Positions 14,437 through 21,580 of a stretch of DNA of 24,850 nt are shown here, piece by piece. Position numbers and translations under genes: made by a program. Under the pieces are notes generated by a model. It was not told the DNA's origin. It saw only the letters and a list, made by a program, of their open reading frames with translations, and made no database searches. This DNA comes from Clostridia bacterium (lineage in GTDB: Bacteria > Bacillota_A > Clostridia > Christensenellales > Aristaeellaceae), in NCBI GenBank assembly GCA_017397695.1, contig JAFQIF010000086.1, forward strand, positions 1 through 24,850. Reading direction: 5' to 3'. The first letter of the stretch is position 1. The number at the start of each line of letters is the position of its first letter.

Positions 14437-16353
14437 TTATTCGAAGTCGCCGGTGTAAAGCTGGTAATACTTGCCGTGGGCGGCGATGAGCTCGTCGTGC
14501 GTGCCGCGCTCGATGATGCGTCCCTGCTCAAGCACCATGATGCAGTCGCTGTTTTTGACCGTGGAAAGCCGGTGCGCGATGACGAATGTCGTTCGCCCCT
14601 TCATCAGGGAGTCCATGCCCGCTTGTACCAGCGCCTCGGTGCGCGTGTCGATGGAGGAGGTCGCCTCATCCAGGATCAGCACGGGCGGATCGGCTACCGC
14701 GGCGCGGGCGATGGAGAGCAGCTGGCGCTGGCCCTGTGATAGGTTCGCGCCGTCGCCGGTGAGCATGGTGTTGTAGCCGTCGGGCAGGCGGGAGATGAAG
14801 CCGTGCGCGTTGGCCAGCTTTGCGGCGGCGATGCAGTCGCCGTCGCTGGCGTCCAGGCGTCCATAGCGGATATTTTCCATAACCGTGCCGGTGAAGAGCT
14901 TGGTATCCTGAAGCACGACGCCCAGCGACCTGCGCAGATCGGCCTTTTTGATCTTGGTGATGTTGATGCCGTCGTAGCGGATCTTGCCGTCCTGAATATC
15001 GTAGAAGCGATTGATCAGATTGGTGATGGTCGTCTTGCCTGCGCCTGTGGAGCCGACGAAGGCGATCTTTTGACCGGGAGTGGCATAGAGCTGGATATCG
15101 TGCAGCACCATCTTGTCGTCTGTGTAGCCGAAGTCCACGCCATCCATGACGATATCGCCTTTCAGTTCGACATAGTCCGTCTTGCCGGTATCACGGTGCG
15201 TGTGCTTCCAAGCCCACAGGCCCGTGCGCTCCTCGCATTCGATGATCTGGCCATCGCTGTATTTGCGGATATTCACCAGCGTTACATAGCCGTCATCCGT
15301 TTCCGGTTCCTCGTCCAGCAGATCAAACACGCGCTCCGCGCCGGCCAGCGCCATGACGATGGAGTTCGCCTGCTGAGAAACCTGGTTGATCGGATGATTG
15401 AAGCTCTTGTTGAGTGTGAGGAAGGAGACCAGCGTGCCGATGGTCAGGCCGAGATAGCCGTTTGCTGCGAGCAGGCCGCCCGTAACCGCGCACAGCACAT
15501 AGCTCAGGTTGCCGATGGCGATATTGACCGGCATGATTGTGCCGGAGATGCGGTTGGCCGCGTAAGCGGTTTCACGCAGATTGTTGTTGAGTTCGCTGAA
15601 TTTCGCCAGGGTTTGTTCCTCATGGCAGAAGACCTTGACGACCTTCTGGCCGTCCATCATTTCCTCGATGTAGCCGTTCATCTTGCCCAGCGCCTGCTGC
15701 TGCTGGATAAAGAAGCTGCCGGATTTGGCCATACGGCCCATGGAGATGCGCAGCATCAGCGCGACCATCACCAGCGTGATGAGCGTCAGCGGCGCGCTGA
15801 GCAGAATCATCGAGGTCAGCACGCTGATGATCGTTACGACGCTGGTCACCAGCTGCGTCAGCGACTGGGAGATCATCTGGCGCATGGTATCGATGTCGTT
15901 GGTGTACACGCTCATGATGTCGCCATGCGCGTGCGTGTCAAAATACTTGATCGGCAGGCGCTGCATCTTTTCGTAGACCTTGAGGCGCAGGTTTTTCAGC
16001 GTGCCCTGCGTGACGAAGATCATCGTGAAATTCTGCAGCCAGGAGGCGAACGCGCCGAGCAGATAGAACGCTGCTACGCCCAGCATCGCGCGGCCCAACG
16101 GGCGGAAATCCGGATTCTCCTGCGCGGAGAGCGGAATGATATAGTCGTCAATCAGCGTCTGGGTAAACAGCGTGCCGCGCACGTTGGCCAGCGTGGCCAC
16201 AACGATACACGCAAGCACCAGCAGATAATGCCACTTGTAGCGCTTCATGACCTCGGCGAGAATGCGTTTGAGTGTCTTTCCGGGGTTCTTTGCGCCGGGG
16301 CGGCCAGCGCCCTTCATGCCATGCGGGCCGCGGGGACCGGGTCCTCTCATCAT
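14437..16353 (-). CDS. ABC exporter subunit with canonical ATPase residues
   Basis: A 638-residue half-transporter. A Gly/Pro/Lys-rich N-terminus (1-28) precedes six membrane helices (about 42-340) and the nucleotide-binding domain. It has Walker A GSTGAGKTT (434-442), a Q-loop in VVLQDTKLF, signature LSQGQ (538-542), Walker B LILDEATSS with catalytic E563, and switch H594 in IAHRLSTV. A roughly 45-residue insert (350-396, rich in charged and aromatic residues, with GLWAWKH) separates the two domains. It pairs with the partner encoded just upstream, whose catalytic residues are degenerate. It starts in an ATGA overlap with that gene. A multidrug or lipid/peptide exporter is likely; the substrate is unknown. 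Confidence 0.93.
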   Translation of the reverse strand: MMRGPGPRGPHGMKGAGRPGAKNPGKTLKRILAEVMKRYKWHYLLVLACIVVATLANVRGTLFTQTLIDDYIIPLSAQENPDFRPLGRAMLGVAAFYLLGAFASWLQNFTMIFVTQGTLKNLRLKVYEKMQRLPIKYFDTHAHGDIMSVYTNDIDTMRQMISQSLTQLVTSVVTIISVLTSMILLSAPLTLITLVMVALMLRISMGRMAKSGSFFIQQQQALGKMNGYIEEMMDGQKVVKVFCHEEQTLAKFSELNNNLRETAYAANRISGTIMPVNIAIGNLSYVLCAVTGGLLAANGYLGLTIGTLVSFLTLNKSFNHPINQVSQQANSIVMALAGAERVFDLLDEEPETDDGYVTLVNIRKYSDGQIIECEERTGLWAWKHTHRDTGKTDYVELKGDIVMDGVDFGYTDDKMVLHDIQLYATPGQKIAFVGSTGAGKTTITNLINRFYDIQDGKIRYDGINITKIKKADLRRSLGVVLQDTKLFTGTVMENIRYGRLDASDGDCIAAAKLANAHGFISRLPDGYNTMLTGDGANLSQGQRQLLSIARAAVADPPVLILDEATSSIDTRTEALVQAGMDSLMKGRTTFVIAHRLSTVKNSDCIMVLEQGRIIERGTHDELIAAHGKYYQLYTGDFE

Positions 16354-18158
16354 ACGCGGGCACCTCCCTTCGCATGGACATCATCCTTTTTTGAATCCTC
16401 GTCAAAATCGCCGCTGCCGCCCTGATTCTGGCTCTCATAAACCTCGCGGTAGATTGCGTTGGTTTCAAGCAGATTCTCGGGCGTATCGAAGCCGTTCACG
16501 CGGCCCTCGTCCATGACCAGCACGCGGTCAGCATCCTGCACGGAGGCGATGCGCTGAGCGATGATGATCTTGGTCGTCTGCGGCAGATAGGTCGAAAGTG
16601 CGGTGCGGATCTTCGCGTCCGTCGCGGTGTCGACTGCGCTGGTGGAGTCGTCGAGGATGAGTACCTTCGGCTTGCGCAGCAGCGCGCGCGCAATGCACAG
16701 GCGCTGCTTCTGACCGCCGGATACGTTCGTGCCGCCGCGTTCGATTTTCGTGTTGTAACCCTCCGGGAATCCCCGGATAAACTCGTCTGCACAGGCCAGC
16801 CGGCAGGCTTCTATGCATTGCTCTTCGGTTGCGTTTTCGTCGCCCCAGCGCAGGTTATCCAGGATCGTGCCGGAGAAGAGCACGTTCTTCTGCAGAACGA
16901 CGGCGACCTCACTGCGCAGGCGCTCCACATCATAATCGCGCACATCCACGCCGCCGACCTTCACGCTGCCTTTGGATACGTCGTACAGGCGCGAAATCAG
17001 ATTGACCAGCGAGGATTTGCTCGAGCCCGTGCCGCCAATGATGCCGATGGTTTCGCCTGAGCGGATGTGCAGATCAATATCCGAGAGGACGGGCTTGCCT
17101 TCGCCCGTTTGCTGATAGGTAAAGGCGACGTTTTCAAAATCGATGGAGCCGTCTGCGACGGTGGTCACAGCGTTCTCCGGGGAGGCGATATCGGTCTTCT
17201 CCTCCAGTACTTCCTCTACGCGCTGCGCGGCGGCGACGGAGTTGGAGAGCATGACGAAGATCATGGAGAGCATCATCAGACTCATGAGGATGTTCATGAT
17301 GTAAGACAGCAGGCTGGTCAGTTCACCGGTGGTCAGGCCGGTCTTGTTCGCGATCATCTGCGCGCCGAACCAGCTGATCAGCAGAATGCAGGTATAGACG
17401 CAGGTGGTCATGATCGGGCCGTTGAGGGAGATGATCTTTTCGGCGGAAACGGAGTTATGGAATACATCCTGCGCAGCCTTGGTGAATTTCTGATGCTCAT
17501 GTTCTTCGCGGACAAAGGATTTTACTACGCGGATGGCGCCCACGTTTTCCTTGATTGTTGCATTGAGCACGTCGTATTTCTTGAACATCTGACGGAAATA
17601 GCGCATGGACATCGGCACAAGAATGAACAGCGCGATGAACAGTACAACCATCACAAACAGGAAAATCATGGACAGGCGCGCATTGATGGACAGCGCCATG
17701 AACAGCGCGACAATCAGCGTTACCGGCGCGCGTGTGCAGACCATCAGGATCATCTGGAAGGCCATTTGGATGTGGCCCACGTCCGTGGTCAGGCGCGTCA
17801 CCAGTCCGGCGGTGGAAAATTTATCGATATTGGAAAACGAGAAGCTTTGGATATTTTCAAACATGGCGCTGCGCAGATTGGCCGCAAAGCCCGTGCCGGC
17901 CTTTGCGCTCAGGCGATTTGCCGCCACGCCGAAGCCCATGGCTGCCAGCGCCATCACGGCCATGAGCGCGCCGACGCGCGCAACATGCGCCATATTGCCC
18001 ACAGCGATGCCGTTGTCGATGATCGACGCCGTCAGATAGGGGATGAGAATCTCCAGAATGACGCAGCCGATCGTGCACAGCGGGGAGAGCAGCGCTTCTT
18101 TCTTGTATTGCTTTACCTGTCCCGCCAGTTTTTTGCCTGTGGAAAGCTTACTGTTCAT
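16350..18158 (-). CDS. ABC exporter subunit with degenerate ATPase residues
   Basis: A 602-residue half-transporter with six membrane helices (about 25-310) and a nucleotide-binding domain. Walker A is GGTGSSKSS (375-383), the signature VSGGQ (479-483). The Walker B run LILDDSTSA has Asp504 where catalytic Glu is expected, and the switch has Gln535 in place of His (IIIAQRIASV). The same two changes mark the non-hydrolysing site of heterodimeric exporters such as TM287/288. The tail is acidic (GSGDFDEDSKKDD). The start at 18158 is set by AAGGAGG 9 bases upstream; longer frames run into the MarR gene. It overlaps the MarR gene 3' end by 11 bases and the partner gene by four. Confidence 0.94.
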   Translation of the reverse strand: MNSKLSTGKKLAGQVKQYKKEALLSPLCTIGCVILEILIPYLTASIIDNGIAVGNMAHVARVGALMAVMALAAMGFGVAANRLSAKAGTGFAANLRSAMFENIQSFSFSNIDKFSTAGLVTRLTTDVGHIQMAFQMILMVCTRAPVTLIVALFMALSINARLSMIFLFVMVVLFIALFILVPMSMRYFRQMFKKYDVLNATIKENVGAIRVVKSFVREEHEHQKFTKAAQDVFHNSVSAEKIISLNGPIMTTCVYTCILLISWFGAQMIANKTGLTTGELTSLLSYIMNILMSLMMLSMIFVMLSNSVAAAQRVEEVLEEKTDIASPENAVTTVADGSIDFENVAFTYQQTGEGKPVLSDIDLHIRSGETIGIIGGTGSSKSSLVNLISRLYDVSKGSVKVGGVDVRDYDVERLRSEVAVVLQKNVLFSGTILDNLRWGDENATEEQCIEACRLACADEFIRGFPEGYNTKIERGGTNVSGGQKQRLCIARALLRKPKVLILDDSTSAVDTATDAKIRTALSTYLPQTTKIIIAQRIASVQDADRVLVMDEGRVNGFDTPENLLETNAIYREVYESQNQGGSGDFDEDSKKDDVHAKGGARV

Positions 18159-18609
18159 CGGCGGATTCCTCCTTTTTGCACAGCGGTTGTTCTGGCATAA
18201 GTTCATGGATGCGCTTGAGGATGCGCACAAAGTGCGCGGCGTCCTCCTGGCCAAGCCGAGCCAGCATCACAGCCGTATCGCGCAGGGCTTCCTGCTTGCG
18301 CGCCAGGAAGAAGACATTTCCCTGCGGCGTCAGCGTCACCAGCACGCGGCGCTTGTCGCTGGCGTCCGCCTGCCGCAGGATCAGGTTTTTCTTTTCCAGG
18401 CTGCCCAGCACGGCGGCTATGCGCGAGGTGGTCATCCCCAGTGTGCGGCTGATTTCGCCCGCTGCGATAGGCTGTCCCTCGCGGGCGAGCAGGCGCAGCA
18501 CGGCCATCTCTCCGCGCATGGTTGCGCTGATTTCCTCGTGCGGCGGATTCTTGATATTCTTATCCAGCGAATCCATCAGATCAAGCGCCAGCGCTTCGTA
18601 TGCATTCAT
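18148..18609 (-). CDS. MarR-family transcriptional regulator
   Basis: A 153-residue winged-helix protein. Residues about 30-100 hold the DNA-binding region: MAVLRLLAREGQPIAAGEIS, the recognition helix TLGMTTSRIAAVLGSLEKKN and the wing ILRQADASDKRRVLVTLTPQG, with the DxRR turn typical of MarR. N- and C-terminal helices form the dimer interface. It heads a three-gene leftward operon with the two ABC subunits and probably represses it until a ligand binds. AGGAGG lies 6 bases before ATG 18609. The promoter is perfect sigma-A consensus, with a candidate operator over its -10. Confidence 0.93.
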   Translation of the reverse strand: MNAYEALALDLMDSLDKNIKNPPHEEISATMRGEMAVLRLLAREGQPIAAGEISRTLGMTTSRIAAVLGSLEKKNLILRQADASDKRRVLVTLTPQGNVFFLARKQEALRDTAVMLARLGQEDAAHFVRILKRIHELMPEQPLCKKEESADEQ

Positions 18610-18637
18610 ACGCTTCCTCCTGTCGGAATAAAATGCT

Positions 18638-18652
18638 AATACTGTGAGTAAT
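18638..18652. promoter_or_regulatory. Candidate MarR operator
   Basis: AATACT-GTG-AGTAAT is an imperfect inverted repeat (5 of 6 pairs). It overlaps the -10 box of the MarR-ABC promoter by two bases and covers the expected transcription start. Position and symmetry suit autoregulation; MarR binding itself is inferred. Confidence 0.5.
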
Positions 18653-18679
18653 TATATGCCGGATACAGAGCGATGTCAA
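18651..18679 (-). promoter_or_regulatory. MarR-ABC operon promoter
   Basis: Reading leftward, TTGACA (complement 18674-18679), 17 bases, TATAAT (complement 18651-18656): a perfect consensus promoter. Such a strong promoter would need tight repression. Confidence 0.88.
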
Positions 18680-18724
18680 CGCAGTTCACCCAATGTTCAT
18701 AATCGGATCAAGGCCGTGTGATGC

Positions 18725-18753
18725 TTGACATGAACAGTGGATCATGCTATCAT
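18725..18753 (+). promoter_or_regulatory. ABC-F leader promoter
   Basis: TTGACA (18725-18730), a 17-base spacer and TATCAT (18748-18753). The expected start near 18760 gives a leader of about 215 bases before the ABC-F ATG. Confidence 0.8.
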
Positions 18754-18788
18754 AGCCGCAGAATAAGCAAAGAGGTGAGCGCTCTACC

Positions 18789-18800
18789 ATGCGTATCTGA
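18789..18800 (+). CDS. Three-codon upstream ORF (leader peptide)
   Basis: ATG-CGT-ATC-TGA encodes Met-Arg-Ile. AGAGGTGAG (18771-18779) lies 9 bases before it, a good ribosome binding site. The stop codon overlaps the first bases of stem A, so a ribosome held at this ORF would keep stem A open. Short Arg-containing leader peptides are known ahead of ribosome-targeting resistance genes. No proof that it is translated. Confidence 0.45.
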   Translation: MRI

Positions 18801-18922
18801 TTCCGTCTTGTTGAACCTTGCTTTCGGCTGTCTTTGCAGGCGGCTTGTTTGCATGTGCCTGAAGACGGAATCGCGCGGAAAGCAGCCGCCTGTTTTGGTT
18901 GTATGGGCTTTTTGTGCAGTCT

Positions 18923-18956
18923 GTCCGCCTTCGGCATGGCCGAGGGCGGACTTTGC
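18923..18956 (+). terminator. Probable leader terminator
   Basis: A 13-bp stem (GTCCGCC-T-TCGGC with its complement, one T-G wobble) with a 3-base loop ATG. It is followed by TTTGCTATATATA, a weak T tract. It lies directly upstream of the AGGAG site (18964-18968). Confidence 0.55.
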
Positions 18957-18973
18957 TATATATAGGAGCGTTT

Positions 18974-20503
18974 ATGCTGACGATACAAAATCTGACGCTT
19001 ACCCATAAAAAGGATCTGACCACGCTCGCCGAAAACGTGACGTTTACCGTGATGCCTGGAGAGAGACTGGCGCTCATCGGTGAGGAGGGCAACGGAAAAT
19101 CCACGCTGCTCAGAGCAATCCTGGGAGACGAAGCCATCGACGCGTATATCGAAGTGAGCGGGCGGATGACCAACACATACCGTACCGGCTATCTGCCGCA
19201 GGAATTGCCCGCTGAGCAGCGGAAGCTGAGCGCATATGAATACTTCTGCGGCAATGAATGCTTTTATGATCAGACGCCGCGCGCGCTGGGCGAGCTAGCT
19301 TCGCGGCTTGGGCTTGCCGCCGATATATTTTACAGCGAGCAGGAGATGAGCGCCTTTTCCGGCGGCGAGCGCGTGAAGCTGCAGATTGCGCGCCTGATGA
19401 TGAGCGAGCCGCAGCTGCTTCTGCTCGACGAGCCGACCAATGATCTGGACGGCGACACCATCCGCTTTCTGACGGATTTTCTCAATACCTGCGGTCTGGC
19501 GGTGCTCTTCGTTTCCCACGATGAAATGCTGCTGCGCCGCTGTGCCACAGGCGTGATCCTGCTGGAGCGGCTGCGGCGGCGGCAGGTGCCGCGCGTGAGC
19601 GTACACAGGCAGGATTACGACGCATTCGTGCGCAGCCGGGCCGATCTCTTTGCCCATCAGGAGCAGGTGGCGCGCAAGGAGCGCGAGGAACTGGACAAGA
19701 AGATGCAGCGCTACAACCAGATCAGGCAGCGGGTGGAGCACGAGCAAAGCGCCGTCTCCCGTCGGGATCCGCACGGCGCGCGGATGCTCAAAAAGAAGAT
19801 GCATGCCGTAACGTCGATGGGCAAACGATTTGAGCGCGAGGCCCAGGACATGACCGCGATGCCGGAAAGCGAGGAGGCGATCTTCGCCAAACTCGCCTGC
19901 CAACCGCTTACGCCCACCAAGGTGGTGCTCGATCTGACGTTGGAGCGATTGACGGTCGGCGAGCGCGTGCTCTGCCGGGATATCCGGCTGTGCGTGCGCG
20001 CGGCAGAGAAGGTGTGCATTGCGGGCAGAAACGGCGCAGGTAAATCCACGCTGCTGCGCGCCATCCGCGACCGGCTTTGCCAGCGAGCTGACTTGAAGGT
20101 TTTTTATATGCCGCAGGATCCAGGCGATCTGCTGGATATGGATAAGACGCCGCTGGAGATGCTCATGATGACGGGCGAAAAAGAGGAGCAGGTGAAAAAC
20201 GCGGTGGCGCTGGGCTCCATGAAGTATACGGCGGAGGAGATGAATCATCCCTGTCGGGGGCTTTCCGGCGGGCAGAAGGCGAAACTGATGTTTCTGATGA
20301 TGGCGGCGTCCGGGGCGGATGTGCTGCTGCTGGACGAGCCTACGCGCAATCTGTCGCCCCTTTCCGGTCCAGTGATCAGGCGGCTGTTTGCGGATTATCC
20401 CGGCTGCATCATCGCTGTATCTCACGACGAAATGTTCATGAAGGCGGTGTGCTCAAGGACGATTATTCTTGGCGAAAATGGATTCTCGGAGGACGGAATC
20501 TGA
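18974..20503 (+). CDS. ABC-F ATPase, probable ribosome-protection factor
   Basis: A 509-residue protein with two ATPase domains and no membrane helices, as in ABC-F translation factors. Domain 1: Walker A GEEGNGKST (36-44), signature FSGGE (128-132), Walker B LLLLDEPTNDLD with E153, switch SHDE (181-184). The linker (about 215-310) is highly charged, as expected for the arm that reaches the peptidyl-transferase centre. Domain 2: GRNGAGKST (351-359), LSGGQ (430-434), LLLDEPTRNLSPLS with E455, SHDE (483-486). ATG 18974 follows AGGAG by 5 bases; an earlier in-frame start at 18899 would run through leader stem C. The attenuator-like leader favours inducible antibiotic resistance (lincosamide, streptogramin, pleuromutilin or macrolide). 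A housekeeping ABC-F is the alternative. Confidence 0.88.
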   Translation: MLTIQNLTLTHKKDLTTLAENVTFTVMPGERLALIGEEGNGKSTLLRAILGDEAIDAYIEVSGRMTNTYRTGYLPQELPAEQRKLSAYEYFCGNECFYDQTPRALGELASRLGLAADIFYSEQEMSAFSGGERVKLQIARLMMSEPQLLLLDEPTNDLDGDTIRFLTDFLNTCGLAVLFVSHDEMLLRRCATGVILLERLRRRQVPRVSVHRQDYDAFVRSRADLFAHQEQVARKEREELDKKMQRYNQIRQRVEHEQSAVSRRDPHGARMLKKKMHAVTSMGKRFEREAQDMTAMPESEEAIFAKLACQPLTPTKVVLDLTLERLTVGERVLCRDIRLCVRAAEKVCIAGRNGAGKSTLLRAIRDRLCQRADLKVFYMPQDPGDLLDMDKTPLEMLMMTGEKEEQVKNAVALGSMKYTAEEMNHPCRGLSGGQKAKLMFLMMAASGADVLLLDEPTRNLSPLSGPVIRRLFADYPGCIIAVSHDEMFMKAVCSRTIILGENGFSEDGI

Positions 20504-20596
20504 CGGAATTTGACAGCTTGTGGTGCATAGGGAACGTATATTGATATAAATTTGTGTATAAATGGTGCGCAAGTGGTGCAAAAGAGGAGGAAAAGA

Positions 20597-20624
20597 TTGA
20601 CAAGTGGAAAAAAATGGTTAAAAT
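20597..20624 (+). promoter_or_regulatory. Promoter of the MBL-fold gene at 20697
   Basis: TTGACA (20597-20602), a 16-base spacer and TAAAAT (20619-20624). The surrounding 20520-20660 stretch is strikingly AT-rich. Confidence 0.7.
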
Positions 20625-20632
20625 AGAAGAGA

Positions 20633-20660
20633 AGAATATTTCATACTTTTGAAATATTCT
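20633..20660. promoter_or_regulatory. Perfect 28-bp palindrome in the leader
   Basis: AGAATATTTCA (20633-20643) and TGAAATATTCT (20650-20660) are exact inverted copies with a 6-base centre. It begins 8 bases after the -10 box, so it covers the transcription start and could be a repressor operator, or an mRNA stem-loop. No T run follows. It fits none of the Fur, PerR, LexA, CIRCE or CtsR boxes that I know. Confidence 0.7.
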
Positions 20661-20696
20661 GCGATAAGAGTTCGGGAAAGGAGCGTTTGCAGCCCT

Positions 20697-21479
20697 ATGA
20701 AAGACATTGCACTGCAGTACCTGGGAGGCAGCGGCTTTCTGGTGACGATCGGCGAAACAGGCTTTCTCTTTGACGCGAGCGAGCATGGCCCGGACAAGCG
20801 CGAGCTGCCCGAAAAGGAAGCGCTCAGCGCATACAGGAAGCTGTATGTGTTTGTCAGCCATCGCCATGACGACCATTTTTCTGAAACCATCTACGATCTG
20901 TGCGGCGATGACGCCGTGTATATCGTAGGATACGATCTGCCCAAGGAGCACCGCGGCGTGCGGCTGAAGCCGGGCGAGAAGCAGGGATTCGGCAGCGTTC
21001 AGGTCAAGGCCTTCGGCTCCACGGACGAGGGCGTGTCCTTCCTGGTGGAATATGCGGGTATTACGCTTTTCCACGCGGGCGATCTCAATCTGTGGCACTG
21101 GCGGGACGAGAGCTCTATCGGCGAGATTGAAGCGGCGGAAAAGGCGTTTTATGAGTGCGTGGCGCCCATCCCCAAGGAGTCGATCGATCTGGCGTTCTTC
21201 CCGGTGGATCCGCGCCAGGGAAGCATGTATGACGCGGGTGCAGGCTATTTTGTGATGACCGTCAAGCCCAGAATTATGATCCCGATGCATTTCCAGGGCA
21301 GGGACGACGTGGCGCGCCGCTTTGCGCTTACGGGCGAGACCAAGCATACCAAAATTGTCGCGCTGGAGATGCCCGGCGACACCATCGATCTGTCCATCCC
21401 GGATACGGACGAAACCGCGCCCGACAGGAAGCTCAAGGAGCTGCTGGCGGACGAGAGCTTCGGCAGGGTGGAAGAATAA
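20697..21479 (+). CDS. MBL-fold metal-dependent hydrolase
   Basis: A 260-residue metallo-beta-lactamase-fold protein. The start ALQYLGGSGFLVTIGETGFLFD is followed by the metal motif S-H55-R-H57-D-D59-H60, then FHAGDLNLWHW and IPMHFQGRDD with further ligand candidates. The pattern resembles UlaG-like/YtkL-like enzymes. Substrate unknown. ATG 20697 lies 13 bases after AAAGGAG, rather far. An upstream in-frame TTG at 20649 lies inside the palindrome and is unlikely. It has its own promoter and a strong terminator, so it is a single-gene unit. Confidence 0.88.
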   Translation: MKDIALQYLGGSGFLVTIGETGFLFDASEHGPDKRELPEKEALSAYRKLYVFVSHRHDDHFSETIYDLCGDDAVYIVGYDLPKEHRGVRLKPGEKQGFGSVQVKAFGSTDEGVSFLVEYAGITLFHAGDLNLWHWRDESSIGEIEAAEKAFYECVAPIPKESIDLAFFPVDPRQGSMYDAGAGYFVMTVKPRIMIPMHFQGRDDVARRFALTGETKHTKIVALEMPGDTIDLSIPDTDETAPDRKLKELLADESFGRVEE

Positions 21480-21486
21480 TAACGCG

Positions 21487-21515
21487 AAAGATCATGCGGC
21501 TGCATGATCTTTTTT
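21487..21515 (+). terminator. Terminator after the MBL-fold gene
   Basis: AAAGATCATGC (21487-21497) pairs perfectly with GCATGATCTTT (21502-21512), loop GGCT, with T to 21515. Confidence 0.92.
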
Positions 21516-21527
21516 CATATACAGGCA

Positions 21528-21556
21528 TTGCCGCAAAGCCTTTTGTACATTATACT
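21528..21556 (+). promoter_or_regulatory. Promoter of the gene at 21581
   Basis: TTGCCG (21528-21533), a 17-base spacer and TATACT (21551-21556), giving a short leader of about 20 bases that includes AAAGGAG (21564-21569). Confidence 0.55.
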
Positions 21557-21580
21557 GAAACCAAAGGAGTGAATGCTTTT

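Larger units (their letters stand above)
18760..18973 (+). promoter_or_regulatory. Putative attenuator leader of the ABC-F gene
   Basis: Four elements are visible. A tiny upstream ORF lies at 18789-18800. Stem A pairs 18799-18809 (GATTCCGTCTT) with 18862-18872 perfectly. Stem B pairs 18837-18845 with 18884-18892 and is followed by TTTT. Stem C pairs 18923-18935 with 18939-18951 over 13 bp and is followed by TTTGC, ending 12 bases before the ribosome binding site. A and B cannot form together, because B has one arm inside A's loop and one outside. CGGCTG (18825-18830) can also pair with 18883-18888. This suits ribosome-dependent attenuation as known upstream of ABC-F resistance genes such as vmlR. 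Mechanism here is inferred. Confidence 0.6.

Noticed and set aside
14803..16425. 540-codon + strand frame
   Set aside because: Mirror of a GC-rich ABC exporter gene; His/Asp/Gln-rich with no recognisable domain.
17067..18200. 377-codon + strand frame
   Set aside because: Shadow of the second ABC exporter subunit on the opposite strand.
18899..18973. 25-codon N-terminal extension of the ABC-F protein
   Set aside because: Lies in leader stem C; the AGGAG site at 18964 points to ATG 18974, where the ABC domain begins normally.
18718..19008. 96-codon frame covering the ABC-F leader
   Set aside because: Starts at the promoter itself, before the expected transcription start, and crosses all leader stems.
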